Source: Chryseobacterium polytrichastri (GTDB taxonomy: Bacteria; Bacteroidota; Bacteroidia; Flavobacteriales; Weeksellaceae). Taken from it: a stretch of DNA of 64,000 nucleotides. The translations under genes were made by a program, and so were the position numbers. Below, one piece after another: positions 53,271 to 63,294 of this stretch; positions within the stretch are counted from its first letter, which is position 1, and every line of letters starts with the position of its first letter. The stretch is taken from positions 26,827 through 90,826 of the forward strand of contig NZ_FRAV01000022.1 of NCBI RefSeq assembly GCF_900142445.1. The letters are read 5' to 3'. Under the pieces are notes generated by a model. That model made no database searches. It saw nothing but the letters and a program-made list of their open reading frames with translations, and had not been told where the DNA came from.

Positions 53271-55154
53271 ATGAATTTAGACCAGAATATTTATTCCAAA
53301 GAATCTGTAAAAGCAAGAATGCTTCAGAACGCTACTAAGGTTTGGGGACTAAAAAGTCCACAGTCTTTGGATCCTTTTGTTAAATTACTGATCGACGCGT
53401 TCAGTACTGAAGTTTTCAAAGCCAACAACGAAATACAAACCGTTAATGCCCGTATTTTAGAAAAGCTGGCCAAGCTTCTTACTCCTTCCGTTTACACTCA
53501 CCCAATTCCTGCACATGCTATTGCTTTTGCGGAACTTTCTGAATCTGCCGAATCTTCTGAGGTTTTGCTGGATCATACAGAGTTCTTTTTTAAGAAACAA
53601 ATGGTCTCCACGGTAAAAGCAGAGTCAGATAAGCAGTTGAGTATAGCGTTTACCCCAATTGGGAATATTAAAATTAATAAAGCCCAGACTTCAATAATGA
53701 TGGTTGGGAAAAGTTGCTATAGTATAGATGAACGATTAAACAAAATTCCAATTTGCAGAATTGATGCAAAAAATGAAGACTATAGAAAACTTACCATTGG
53801 AATTGATGTAAGCCAATACACCAACGAAAATTTTCCTAAATATATAAGTCTGTATTGTTCAAATCCTGCTTTCGAGCATTTGGATTTTGTGCATAAGCTT
53901 TTGCCATACGTTACGGTTACAAGCAACGGAAATCCTCTGTTTGTAAGAGAAGGACTTTCGTATGTTAAAAGCAGCGAAGCAGAAGGGTACGAACAGATGT
54001 TTCATGAACAGTCGATAAAAACAAAGACTATTGAAGACATCAAAAGTATTTATCATGATAAGTTCATTGAGATCACAGGCATTTCAACAAGCTTATTTTC
54101 CGGACCAGGAAAGCTACCTGAAAATCTGGATTTAGGAGAAAAGACTAATGAGGTCTTAAGATATATCGAAGGAAAACGTCACTTGTGGTTAACGTTTGAG
54201 TTTCCTCCACAATTTTCTTCTGAAATATTAGATAATTTTTCATTTGTTTTAAATGCTTTCCCGATTTACAACAGAGGTTGGAAGAAAACAGAATATAGTC
54301 TGGATATCATGGGGAACAATATTCCTTTAGTAACAGATGAAGGTGAACACTTTTTATATGTAGATGAGGTTCAGGATGGAGAAGGAAGAAAATACACCGA
54401 AATTCCTTTTACTCCTGCAGAGGATTTGAAGAAAGGTTTGTATACCGTAAGAAAAGGCGGAATGGAACGCTTTACCAACAGAAATGCGGTTGATATGATT
54501 GCCAATGTGTTGGAACTGACAAGGGATGAGGTTGCAGCATTTTCTCTTTTAAATAGAGATAATGTGAAAAATGTTCTAAATGAAATGTCAGATAAAATGA
54601 AATCGATGGTTCAGAAAGTGAATAATGCTAAAAGGAGCACCAAGCAAGAACTGAACTACGTGATCATGGAACCTGTAGAAAAAATAGACAGCACTTATGC
54701 TTCATTTTGGGTAACCCACTGTAAGTTGGCCAATCATATGCGTCCCGGAACTGAATTATCCAATCAGTTAAAATCACAGTCTATTATCCTTCTCACCGAA
54801 AGTATTGGCGGATCTGAAGAACAAAAAGGAACTGAGAGTATTCAGGCGTATACCTATGCTTTAACAACACGGGATAAAATTATCTCTTTGGAAGATGTTA
54901 AGAATTATTGTCGAATGATTCTAAAAGATGAATTAAAAGAAGTAAGGGTAAAAAGAGGAACCATGATTAGCAACAAACCTAAAGAAGGTTTTGTAAGAAC
55001 TGTTGAGGTTGAAATTATTCCACAAAACTATTCTTTCTACGGAAGAGCATATTGGGAGAATATGGCTAATATTTTAAAAAATCAAATTATTTCCAAAGCC
55101 ATTGATGGTATTGAATATGTGGTAAAGGTTACCAATGAAGATATAGACTCTTAA
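53271..55154 (+). CDS. tssF: type VI secretion baseplate protein TssF
   Basis: The 627-aa wedge component of the T6SS baseplate is of the Bacteroidota subtype iii. N-terminal SPQSLDPFVKLLIDAFSTEV and ARILEKLAKLLTPSVYTHPI are typical, with the later NFSFVLNAFPIYNRGWKKTE and a C-terminal VKRGTMISNKPKEGFVRTVE. It completes a TssE-TssF pair ending in a terminator. The partner TssG is missing here and must be encoded elsewhere if the system is functional. Confidence 0.85.
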   Translation: MNLDQNIYSKESVKARMLQNATKVWGLKSPQSLDPFVKLLIDAFSTEVFKANNEIQTVNARILEKLAKLLTPSVYTHPIPAHAIAFAELSESAESSEVLLDHTEFFFKKQMVSTVKAESDKQLSIAFTPIGNIKINKAQTSIMMVGKSCYSIDERLNKIPICRIDAKNEDYRKLTIGIDVSQYTNENFPKYISLYCSNPAFEHLDFVHKLLPYVTVTSNGNPLFVREGLSYVKSSEAEGYEQMFHEQSIKTKTIEDIKSIYHDKFIEITGISTSLFSGPGKLPENLDLGEKTNEVLRYIEGKRHLWLTFEFPPQFSSEILDNFSFVLNAFPIYNRGWKKTEYSLDIMGNNIPLVTDEGEHFLYVDEVQDGEGRKYTEIPFTPAEDLKKGLYTVRKGGMERFTNRNAVDMIANVLELTRDEVAAFSLLNRDNVKNVLNEMSDKMKSMVQKVNNAKRSTKQELNYVIMEPVEKIDSTYASFWVTHCKLANHMRPGTELSNQLKSQSIILLTESIGGSEEQKGTESIQAYTYALTTRDKIISLEDVKNYCRMILKDELKEVRVKRGTMISNKPKEGFVRTVEVEIIPQNYSFYGRAYWENMANILKNQIISKAIDGIEYVVKVTNEDIDS

Positions 55155-55178
55155 TAAATTTGTAAAATAATATATAAT

Positions 55179-55211
55179 AAAAGACTGATAAAACATTTCA
55201 GTCTTTTGTTA
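55179..55211 (+). terminator. terminator after tssF
   Basis: Perfect stem AAAAGACTG / CAGTCTTTT. Confidence 0.87.
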
Positions 55212-55413
55212 TTTTAAATACGAAATACTACAAAAACAAAGATAGTTTGTATTGTTTTTCTATGCTAAAAACTATTGTACATTTGTTACCAAGCTCGCTT
55301 CTTTTTATTTCTTAAAAACATTCACTTAAAAAAAGTAACAAAAACAAAATTTTCATGCTTTTGTAGTTAAGTAATCTAACACTTTTTAACACAAAAAATT
55401 CCATAAAATTCCG

Positions 55414-55421
55414 TAATTTTG
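55414..55421 (+). promoter_or_regulatory. uvrA: -7 box of uvrA
   Basis: TAATTTTG, 35 bases before the uvrA ATG. No convincing -33 and no clear LexA-type palindrome is visible nearby. Confidence 0.5.
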
Positions 55422-55456
55422 CACAGCGTGATTTTCAGGTAAGATCACATCAAATT

Positions 55457-58288
55457 ATGAGTAAATCAAAAGAATATATAGAAGTTTACGGTGCAAGAGA
55501 GCATAATCTTAAAAACATTAATGTCAAAATTCCTCGTAATGAATTGGTCGTAATTACCGGACTTTCCGGAAGCGGGAAATCTTCATTGGCTTTTGATACG
55601 ATTTTTGCAGAAGGTCAGCGTCGTTATATTGAAACATTTTCAGCATACGCCCGTCAGTTTTTAGGAGGTTTAGAACGTCCTGATGTAGATAAAATTGAAG
55701 GACTTTCACCCGTAATTGCCATTGAGCAGAAAACAACCAACAAAAATCCGCGTTCAACTGTAGGAACCGTTACAGAATTGTACGATTACCTGCGTCTTTT
55801 GTATGCGAGAGTTTCGGATGCTTATTCATTATCCACAGGAAAAAGATTGGTAAGCTATACGGAAGATAAAATTCTAGATACCATCAAAGAAAATTATAAG
55901 GGAGAAAAACTGATGTTGATGGCACCTGTCATACGTTCCAGAAAAGGTCACTATCACGAGCTATTTGTTCAGATGGCGAAAAAAGGATATGGACAAGCAA
56001 GAATTGATGGTGAATTAACAGATATTGAATACGATCTAAAACTGGATCGATACAAAACCCACGATATCGATATTGTAATCGACCGTTGGATCATCGGAGA
56101 AACTGCTTCTGAAACCAGAATGGAAAAATCGCTAAGAACAGCGATGGACATGGGAGAAGGATTGATCGGAATCCAGAAACTGGGAAGCAAAGAGATAGAA
56201 TATTTCTCAAAAAATTTAATGGATGCCGAAACGGGACATTCATTAGCATTGCCTGAGCCCAATACTTTTTCATTCAATTCTCCGAAAGGAAGCTGTCCGG
56301 ATTGTAAAGGATTAGGGACGATTAAAAAAATCAACACTGATTATTTTGTAGAAAATCTTAAATTATCAATCAACCAAGGTGCATTGTTACCTTTGGAAGA
56401 TATCAAGTCTAATAAATGGATCTTATCTCAGATTAAAAGTATTCTTGAAATTTTCGGTCTTGGTTTAACAACGCCATTTAAAGATATTCCGGAAGAAGCA
56501 TTAGACTATATATATAATGGTTGCAATAAGGAATTCAACAAAGATCTTAAATACGCAGGAATTGCCAAGAAGATAAAAATTAGTTTTGATGGTTTAATTC
56601 ATTTCATGGAAGAAATGATTGATGAAAGAGAATCTTACGAAGCAATTTTATTGGAAAGACATTTCACAACTGAAGAAACTTGTCCGTCTTGTGGTGGAGC
56701 TCGCCTTCAGCCGGGAAGTTTAAGTTTTAAGATTGATGGAAAAAATATTGCTGAGGTTAACGGATTAAGTCTTGCCGACCTGAAAGATTGGTTAGCGGAT
56801 ATTAAAGATAAATTTTCAGAGAAAAATAAAATCATCGCTCACGAGATCTTAAAAGAAATTGAAACTCGACTTCAGTTCTTATTAGATGTTGGCTTGGATT
56901 ATTTAAGTTTGAGCAGAAGCTCAAAAACGCTTTCTGGAGGAGAGTCTCAAAGAATTCGTCTGGCAACTCAAATTGGTTCTCAATTAGTGAATGTCTTATA
57001 TATTTTAGATGAACCAAGTATCGGTTTGCACCAAAGAGATAATGAAAGACTAATTAATTCATTAAAAAACCTTCGTGACATCGGAAACTCTGTTTTGGTG
57101 GTAGAGCACGACAAAGATATGATTCTTGAAGCCGATGAGGTTCTAGACATTGGTCCAAGAGCTGGAAAATTTGGTGGCGAGATTCTTTGGCAGGGGAAAC
57201 CGGAAGACTTATTGAAAGCCGATACCATAACGGCTGATTATATTACAGGAAAAAGAAAAATTGCCGTTCCTACCGAAAGAAGAGAAGGGAACGGGAAAAA
57301 TATAGTGCTAAAAGGAGCAACAGGAAATAACCTTAAAAATGTTAATCTTGATATTCCGTTAGGAAAATTAGTGGTGGTGACAGGAATTTCAGGAAGTGGA
57401 AAATCTTCTTTGATCAACGGAACTTTATATCCGATCCTTAACAAACATTTTTACAGAGCTGTTCAGGAACCTTTACCTTACAAAAAAATTGAAGGTCTTG
57501 AAAACATCGATAAAATTGTAGATGTAGACCAAACCCCTATTGGAAGAACGCCTCGTTCAAATCCTGCAACCTATACAGGAATGTTTACAGACATCAGAAA
57601 CCTTTTTGCAGAATTGCCGGAAAGTAAAATCCGTGGTTATAAGCCGGGAAGGTTTTCTTTCAACGTAAAAGGAGGAAGATGCGAAACTTGCCAGGGTGGA
57701 GGATTGAAAGTCATTGAAATGAATTTCTTGCCTGATGTATATGTTCATTGTGAAACTTGCAACGGAAAACGATTCAACAGAGAAACATTGGAAGTTCGTT
57801 ATAAAGGAAAATCTATTTCTGATGTATTGGACATGACGATTGATGAAGCTGTAGATTTCTTCCAGCCGATTCCTAAGATTTTTGCGAAAGTAAAAACGTT
57901 ACAGGATGTTGGATTGGGATATATCACATTAGGACAACAATCGACCACACTTTCAGGAGGAGAAGCTCAACGTATCAAGTTAGCAACAGAATTAGCAAAA
58001 AGACAAACCGGAAATACGTTATACATTCTTGATGAACCTACAACCGGACTTCACTTTGAAGACGTGAAGATTCTAATGGAAGCGATCAATCAATTGGTAG
58101 AACTAGGAAACTCATTCATTATTATTGAACATAATATGGATGTGATAAAATTAGCAGATCATATTATTGACGTTGGTCCTGAAGGAGGAAAATACGGCGG
58201 AGAAATTGTCGCCAAAGGAACTCCCGAAGAAATTGTAAAATCTAAGAAGAGCTTGACAGGGAAGTTTTTGAAGAGGGAATTGGAGTAA
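55457..58288 (+). CDS. uvrA: excinuclease ABC subunit UvrA
   Basis: Damage-recognition ATPase of nucleotide excision repair. The 943-aa protein has two ABC modules: Walker [14 protein letters not shown] near residue 35 and [14 protein letters not shown] near 645, signatures [17 protein letters not shown] and [17 protein letters not shown], and Walker [14 protein letters not shown] and [13 protein letters not shown]. CxxC zinc pairs occur in SCPDCKGLG and [10 protein letters not shown]. Length is standard. The single gene ends in a strong terminator that borders the defence cassette. Confidence 0.98.
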   Translation: MSKSKEYIEVYGAREHNLKNINVKIPRNELVVITGLSGSGKSSLAFDTIFAEGQRRYIETFSAYARQFLGGLERPDVDKIEGLSPVIAIEQKTTNKNPRSTVGTVTELYDYLRLLYARVSDAYSLSTGKRLVSYTEDKILDTIKENYKGEKLMLMAPVIRSRKGHYHELFVQMAKKGYGQARIDGELTDIEYDLKLDRYKTHDIDIVIDRWIIGETASETRMEKSLRTAMDMGEGLIGIQKLGSKEIEYFSKNLMDAETGHSLALPEPNTFSFNSPKGSCPDCKGLGTIKKINTDYFVENLKLSINQGALLPLEDIKSNKWILSQIKSILEIFGLGLTTPFKDIPEEALDYIYNGCNKEFNKDLKYAGIAKKIKISFDGLIHFMEEMIDERESYEAILLERHFTTEETCPSCGGARLQPGSLSFKIDGKNIAEVNGLSLADLKDWLADIKDKFSEKNKIIAHEILKEIETRLQFLLDVGLDYLSLSRSSKTLSGGESQRIRLATQIGSQLVNVLYILDEPSIGLHQRDNERLINSLKNLRDIGNSVLVVEHDKDMILEADEVLDIGPRAGKFGGEILWQGKPEDLLKADTITADYITGKRKIAVPTERREGNGKNIVLKGATGNNLKNVNLDIPLGKLVVVTGISGSGKSSLINGTLYPILNKHFYRAVQEPLPYKKIEGLENIDKIVDVDQTPIGRTPRSNPATYTGMFTDIRNLFAELPESKIRGYKPGRFSFNVKGGRCETCQGGGLKVIEMNFLPDVYVHCETCNGKRFNRETLEVRYKGKSISDVLDMTIDEAVDFFQPIPKIFAKVKTLQDVGLGYITLGQQSTTLSGGEAQRIKLATELAKRQTGNTLYILDEPTTGLHFEDVKILMEAINQLVELGNSFIIIEHNMDVIKLADHIIDVGPEGGKYGGEIVAKGTPEEIVKSKKSLTGKFLKRELE

Positions 58289-58310
58289 AATTATATAAAT
58301 ATATTACGGG

Positions 58311-58338
58311 AAACCACAATGAAAATTGTGGTTTTTTT
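58311..58338 (+). terminator. terminator of uvrA
   Basis: Perfect stem AAACCACAAT / ATTGTGGTTT with four-base loop and seven T. Confidence 0.93.
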
Positions 58339-58365
58339 ATTTATTTTTGGGGAAAACTGATAAAC

Positions 58366-60666
58366 ATGAGCTTTAAACTTTTAGCGATTAGACCTTTGAA
58401 AGATTGTCATGAAGATTTTCTTAAAAATTTAGAAGAAGGGAGGATATACAAATTATATGAGGAATATGAATTTTATAATGAATCAAAAAGAATTGATAAT
58501 TATAATTTTATTATTGATAGAGAAAACATATTAGATGTAAATAAAATTAATTTTACACCAATACTACCAAAAAATCTTTATGGAGAAAAAATAAATATTT
58601 CAGCAGTAGTAGGTAAAAATGGAAGTGGAAAAAGTAGTTTAATAGAATTAATATACATAGCTTTTTATAACTTATCAATAAAAGGTGAGCTAATTAAGCA
58701 TCTACCTGTAAATTATGAAAAGAATTTATTACATAAAAAACAGATTAAAAATCTTAATATCATAATTGAATCTTTAACCGAAGATTTAAAGAAAGGTTTA
58801 ATTTCAGACGATGAATTGAGGGATAAAGAAAGATTTTTAGATTATTATTCTAATTTAAAGACTGAACAAAAGAAACAAATTAGAGAGGATGAAATAAAAA
58901 GAGATATAATTGAAAGAATAAATCTAGAGCTATTTATACACAAATCTGAAAAAGTTGAAGATCAAGTAAAAGAAACATTACTTATTTTGAAGTTTGAGCA
59001 AGATAAAATAATCGTTCAAGAAGAAGAATTAAATAAAAAATTTACTAATGTTCCGGTTGAGGTTAATTATGCTTATAATATGAGTGAATTATTTTACAAT
59101 ATTATAATTAATTATTCTTTTTACGGTTTGAACTCTACAGAAGTTGGTGATTGGATTCAAAATATTTTTCATAAAAATGATGGCTATCAAACACCTATTG
59201 TACTTAATCCAATGAAAACTGATGGAATTATTGATATAAATAGAGAGACGTCCTTGACCAAGCAAAGATTTTTGTATAACCTTATATCTAATAATACTTT
59301 GTTACAAGTAACTCAACATAATAAAATTGATGTCATTTCTTTAAAACTTAAAAATATTGAGCTTAAAGATTTCTTTATTTGGAATGTAGGAGAAAGTGAT
59401 AATACAAATCCATTCAATGTGTTTGAAACTATTATATTAAGGTCTTTTTATGATTATGAAAGAATTACAATAAGTGATAATAAAATAAATAGAATTTTAA
59501 TAATATATATTTTAGATAAAATAATTAAAATTAAAGATACTTATGAAATTTATGATGGGTATGAATTAGAATATATTAAAGGCTTTAATGCTTACAAGTT
59601 TACGAAAGATTATGATGATTTTTTAGAGACATTAAATAATGATAATAGCCACATTACATTTAAATTAAAACAAGCATTAAATTTTTTGTTTTTCAATAAT
59701 CTAGATGAATTAGATCAAAATATAATATATGATAATTTTCTTACAAAATTAGAAGATAAGTATGTTGTAGATGAATATACATTAAATGAATTTACATTTA
59801 ATGACTTGAATTACTACGAAGATTTAAAAAGTTTAGATAAATATTTTAAAAATGAGAAGGCTAATAACCTTATAATGCATTTGCCTCCGTCAATATTTAA
59901 CATTGATTATAAATTTGAGAATGGAAGTTTATTTTCAAGACTTAGTTCTGGGGAAAAGCAAAATGTATATAGTATCAATTCTATTTTGTATCATCTTATT
60001 AACTTAAACTCCGCATATGATAATAATACAATTAATAAATATTCTTATTATAACATTATATTAGATGAAATAGAATTATATTCTCATCCTGAAATGCAGA
60101 GAAAATTTATTTATCAATTATTAGATGGAATTAATAAGTTAGTAATAGACAATATTAAAGGAATTAATATTGTATTTATAACACATTCTCCTTTTATTTT
60201 ATCTGATATTCCTAAACAAAATGTGTTGTTTCTGGAGGTAAGTAAAAAAATCGATGAAAATAATAGTCCAATATTAGATAAAAGCGGTACAGAACAATTT
60301 TTTTCTGTGTCTAAAGAATATGAGGGCGATAATACTTTTGGAGAAAATATACATCAAATGCTTACAGATGGCTTCTTTATTACAAGTACCAAAGGAGAGT
60401 TTGCAATAAGTAAGATAAATGATTTTTTAGATTTTTATGAAAAATGCAGTTCAATAAACAAAGATTCAAAAGATTATGAAATCTATAAACAAAAATATAG
60501 TTCTAAAAATTTTCCTTTATTAATTTCATTAATAGGAGAAGAATATATTAGAAGAATTTTAGAAAATCATCTTGAAATTTTAGAAAAGCTCTTTGAAACT
60601 GACTCTTATAAAGAAAAACGCATTTCAGATCTTAAGGCTGAAATTGAAAAATTAGAAAACAGATAA
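58366..60666 (+). CDS. ABC-type ATPase of a Septu-like ATPase-HNH defence pair
   Basis: The 766-aa protein is of the AAA_15/AAA_21 (OLD/RecF-like) type. It has Walker A GKNGSGKSS (83-91), a coiled-coil insertion (about 110-230: KKQIKNLNIIIESLTEDLKK), a long A+T-rich central region, the ABC signature LSSGEKQN (526-533), Walker B IILDEIELYSHP (D567, E568) and the switch histidine in FITHSPF (H607). A C-terminal helical tail ends it. No TOPRIM domain is visible after the ATPase, so it is not an OLD nuclease. It is followed one base later by the HNH gene. Base use is far more A+T-rich than uvrA (for example 6 of 60 G+C at 59461-59520), a sign of transfer. Confidence 0.85.
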   Translation: MSFKLLAIRPLKDCHEDFLKNLEEGRIYKLYEEYEFYNESKRIDNYNFIIDRENILDVNKINFTPILPKNLYGEKINISAVVGKNGSGKSSLIELIYIAFYNLSIKGELIKHLPVNYEKNLLHKKQIKNLNIIIESLTEDLKKGLISDDELRDKERFLDYYSNLKTEQKKQIREDEIKRDIIERINLELFIHKSEKVEDQVKETLLILKFEQDKIIVQEEELNKKFTNVPVEVNYAYNMSELFYNIIINYSFYGLNSTEVGDWIQNIFHKNDGYQTPIVLNPMKTDGIIDINRETSLTKQRFLYNLISNNTLLQVTQHNKIDVISLKLKNIELKDFFIWNVGESDNTNPFNVFETIILRSFYDYERITISDNKINRILIIYILDKIIKIKDTYEIYDGYELEYIKGFNAYKFTKDYDDFLETLNNDNSHITFKLKQALNFLFFNNLDELDQNIIYDNFLTKLEDKYVVDEYTLNEFTFNDLNYYEDLKSLDKYFKNEKANNLIMHLPPSIFNIDYKFENGSLFSRLSSGEKQNVYSINSILYHLINLNSAYDNNTINKYSYYNIILDEIELYSHPEMQRKFIYQLLDGINKLVIDNIKGINIVFITHSPFILSDIPKQNVLFLEVSKKIDENNSPILDKSGTEQFFSVSKEYEGDNTFGENIHQMLTDGFFITSTKGEFAISKINDFLDFYEKCSSINKDSKDYEIYKQKYSSKNFPLLISLIGEEYIRRILENHLEILEKLFETDSYKEKRISDLKAEIEKLENR

Positions 60667-60667
60667 T

Positions 60668-61759
60668 ATGAGGAAGTTATTTAATAGTATTTCGCATGAT
60701 GTATTAATAAAAGATTTTTATAATAAAATCGTTGATAAAAGAGATAGAAGATTTTTATTATATGCAGGTTTAGAGTTTAATGATGAAGTTTTAGCCATAC
60801 TTCCAGGAGTTTCAATTGAAGAAGTTTTATTATCCAACTTTGAAAAGCTGCTCGAAATTAATGAGAAAATTGAAAATGATTATATACAAGTTATAATTAA
60901 AGAAAAAGTAAAAGCCTTATATCAAACAGAAGAAACCTATATTGATAGTTATTTTGATAATAGGATTAATAATAAAATTATAATTAGTAAGACTACTGAT
61001 GAAAAACTAAAAAAACTAATTAATTCTGAAATAAATAAAGAATTATGTGGAGTATTTAAAAATATGGGAACAATTTTATATGAAAATAATACAATTCATT
61101 CCGTAATTTCAAAATTTTTCATTGAGAAATCAAATGAGTTAAAAATAAAATCATGTTATTATTGCAATATTGATTTTATAAATGTTTATAAAGAAGCAGG
61201 AAGTAAAAAATATCACTTCACATTAGATCATGTACTGCCTAAAAGTAAATATCCATATTTCTCAATTTCATTATTCAATTTAGTTCCCTCTTGTTATACA
61301 TGTAATTCAAAATTAAAATTAGCAAATGAATTTTCGATTAACAATGATTTAGCTAAAATATGTCCCAGTTCTAAAGGATTTAATTTTGATGAAAATACAA
61401 TGTTTACATTAGAGTTTAATGTAAAGGATCCTGATTTTAAAAATAAAATTGAAAAAGTACATCAAATTGAAGATGTAATTATTGATTTAAAGAATAAATA
61501 TTCGAATAATGGGGTGAAAGAATTTATTGATACTTTTGATCTTCAAGGTAGGTATGAATACCATAAGAATATTTGTTTTGATTTAATTGATAAAAGAAAG
61601 AAATATCCTGATAAAGAAATATCCAATATTGCTAAACTAATTAAAAGGGATATTCTTACAGTTAAAAAAGATATTTTTAGCGCAGAAATTTTCGAATCCA
61701 CAAATGCACCTTTCGAAAAATATAAACAAGATATAGCTGAACAATTAGGTATAATTTAA
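60668..61759 (+). CDS. HNH endonuclease of the Septu-like pair
   Basis: The 363-aa predicted DNA nuclease has the zinc-ribbon HNH core CYYC (163-166), then TLDHVLPKSKYPYFSISLFN with D187 and the metal-activating H188, then CYTCNSKLK (C209, C212, N213). The N-terminal 150 residues are helical with no recognised fold. The C-terminal 140 residues are basic and helical. It starts one base after the ATPase stop codon, so translation is coupled. Compared with PtuB of Septu it is longer. Function as the effector nuclease is inferred from gene pairing. Confidence 0.85.
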   Translation: MRKLFNSISHDVLIKDFYNKIVDKRDRRFLLYAGLEFNDEVLAILPGVSIEEVLLSNFEKLLEINEKIENDYIQVIIKEKVKALYQTEETYIDSYFDNRINNKIIISKTTDEKLKKLINSEINKELCGVFKNMGTILYENNTIHSVISKFFIEKSNELKIKSCYYCNIDFINVYKEAGSKKYHFTLDHVLPKSKYPYFSISLFNLVPSCYTCNSKLKLANEFSINNDLAKICPSSKGFNFDENTMFTLEFNVKDPDFKNKIEKVHQIEDVIIDLKNKYSNNGVKEFIDTFDLQGRYEYHKNICFDLIDKRKKYPDKEISNIAKLIKRDILTVKKDIFSAEIFESTNAPFEKYKQDIAEQLGII

Positions 61760-61875
61760 CTCCCAATATTAAATTTTCAATTATTTTAAAATATTAACTA
61801 TTTGAAATTCAATAATTTAATTTTAATATTAACTCAATGTTAACGATATGTGAATTTAATGTAAACTATTTTTAA

Positions 61876-61883
61876 TATCTTTG
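61876..61883 (+). promoter_or_regulatory. -7 box of the small periplasmic protein gene
   Basis: TATCTTTG, 48 bases before the ATG at 61932, with no clear -33. It shows that the gene has its own promoter and is separate from the HNH gene. Confidence 0.5.
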
Positions 61884-61931
61884 GTAAGAGATACAAAATA
61901 ATTCAATTATAATATTTAAAACCAAAGAGTT

Positions 61932-62330
61932 ATGAAAAATAAAATTCAAGTATTTGTTGCTGCAGTTTTTGTTTTAGTTGCTGTTATGAATTCAGTTAAA
62001 GCTCAAACCATTTCAAATAATACGATTCAGGAAATCCAATTAACGAAAAGCGATACTTTTAATGATATAAGAAGTCGATTGATGGAGAACTTCGACCTTA
62101 CTAACGTTGATTATAAACAGGGTGTGGTAAATTCAGTCGTCAAATTTGATATTGCCAAAAACGGAAAAATAGTAAATGTCCATTCTAACGGGGAATGCAA
62201 AAGTGTAAGTAAGGAAATCGAAACCGTATTAAGCGAACTCGACTATAAAGTAGATCGCAAAAAATTAAATGAAAATATGGTTGCCTATACGTATGTAATG
62301 CCTGTAACCGTGGAAATCAACAATAAATAA
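61932..62330 (+). CDS. small exported protein, 132 aa
   Basis: Signal peptide (FVAAVFVLVAVMNSVKAQ), then a mature domain of about 106 residues with VVKFDIAKNGKIVNVHSNGE and VSKEIETVLSELDYKVD. The strand-helix-strand look recalls the C-terminal domain of TonB-type energy transducers, including the FDI..NGKIVNV pattern, but the protein lacks the rest of TonB. Probably periplasmic. Function unknown. Confidence 0.8.
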   Translation: MKNKIQVFVAAVFVLVAVMNSVKAQTISNNTIQEIQLTKSDTFNDIRSRLMENFDLTNVDYKQGVVNSVVKFDIAKNGKIVNVHSNGECKSVSKEIETVLSELDYKVDRKKLNENMVAYTYVMPVTVEINNK

Positions 62331-62352
62331 GAGAGATATAAAATTTTTATAT

Positions 62353-62388
62353 AAACCATACAGTTTGTTACTGTGTGGTTTATTTTTT
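62353..62388 (+). terminator. terminator after the small periplasmic gene
   Basis: Stem AAACCATACAG / CTGTGTGGTTT followed by T-rich tail. Confidence 0.85.
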
Positions 62389-62475
62389 TAGTGCAAATCC
62401 TGAAAGTTTTAAATATGAAACTGTAATAAAAAATATTTTTTTCATTTTAACTTTAATCCACAAAATTAAAATGAT

Positions 62476-62610
62476 ATGAAAAATTTAAAGAAACTTAACA
62501 AAGCTGAGCTAAAATCAGTGTATGGAGGGCAACCGAAAAAATACTGTGTCTATTGTGAAAGATTAAATCAGACAGTATGCAGCGAAGTTCCCATCGCTCA
62601 ATGCCCTTAA
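62476..62610 (+). CDS. double-glycine leader (bacteriocin-like) peptide
   Basis: A 44-aa frame, ATG 62476 to TAA 62610. The leader MKNLKKLNKAELKSVYGG ends in Gly-Gly, the site cut by peptidase-containing ABC exporters. The 26-residue core begins QPKKYCVYCERLN and has four cysteines (CVYC, C, C). This matches the flavobacterial bacteriocin-like leader peptides (the leader type seen in Chryseobacterium). A strong terminator follows. The exporter gene is not in the window, and the activity of the mature peptide is unknown. Confidence 0.82.
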   Translation: MKNLKKLNKAELKSVYGGQPKKYCVYCERLNQTVCSEVPIAQCP

Positions 62611-62616
62611 AAAACA

Positions 62617-62644
62617 AAAGCTGCTTACCCCAAGCAGCTTTTTT
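62617..62644. terminator. terminator after the leader-peptide gene
   Basis: Perfect stem AAAGCTGCTT / AAGCAGCTTT with five-base loop and T run. Also usable from the minus side by the following lipoprotein gene. Confidence 0.92.
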
Positions 62645-62665
62645 ATTATCGTAAAATGGATTTCA

Positions 62666-63235
62666 TTATTTAGCACCAGAGATAAAATTCTGTAGACTTG
62701 ATTTTAAATCTTTTTCTCCTGCTAGCTTTTCAGAAAATGTAATGTTATCAATTCTCCATCCTGCATGATAAGGATTAACGAGATGTATTTTGTCGGTCCA
62801 GGTAATTTTTGGAGAAACCTGTGAGTTTTCAAAATAAATGATAACATCAGCGGCAGCACCTAAAGGCTGCGTGCTTTCCTTTACATCAATTGATTTTATA
62901 GTGTAACTTGTGTATCCTTCGTATAAACTTGTAAAAACTGATCCTTCCATTAATAAAGGTTTATCTGTAGGGTGATCGCTATTTTTTACTTTTTCAATAT
63001 CTGCTTTTGAGGCATCTATTGCTTCCTGAAAAGCTTCTTCTAATTCATGTGAGAATAAAAATTTTGGAATTGACTGATTATAAATGGCGTCACTGGACTT
63101 CCCATATGTCTTGTATAATGTATTTATTTTTTGAGTGATTTCCACATCAGCTTTAGCTATTTTTGGATGTTCCTCATTTCTCTTACAATGGGTAAAAAGG
63201 AGAAAAATACTTAAGTAAAGAAATGATTGCTTCAT
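62666..63235 (-). CDS. lipoprotein, 189 aa
   Basis: Lipoprotein signal with the likely lipidated cysteine at residue 17 (FLLFTHC), then a helical first half (EITQKINTLYKTYGKSSDAI) and an SH3/NTF2-like beta domain ending ITWTDKIHLVNPYHAGWRID. The C-terminal half has the look of DUF3828-like periplasmic proteins. Function unknown. It sits 59 bases downstream of the acyltransferase on the same strand. Confidence 0.78.
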   Translation of the reverse strand: MKQSFLYLSIFLLFTHCKRNEEHPKIAKADVEITQKINTLYKTYGKSSDAIYNQSIPKFLFSHELEEAFQEAIDASKADIEKVKNSDHPTDKPLLMEGSVFTSLYEGYTSYTIKSIDVKESTQPLGAAADVIIYFENSQVSPKITWTDKIHLVNPYHAGWRIDNITFSEKLAGEKDLKSSLQNFISGAK

Positions 63236-63294
63236 AATTTATGTTTTTAATTTTTCAAAAGGAAATTCTCAAAACGTATGCCAATAAAAATTTC

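Noticed and set aside
58366..61759. Reading the ATPase-HNH pair as Gabija or PARIS
   Set aside because: No TOPRIM domain is visible in either protein and there is no UvrD-like helicase; the partner is an HNH nuclease.
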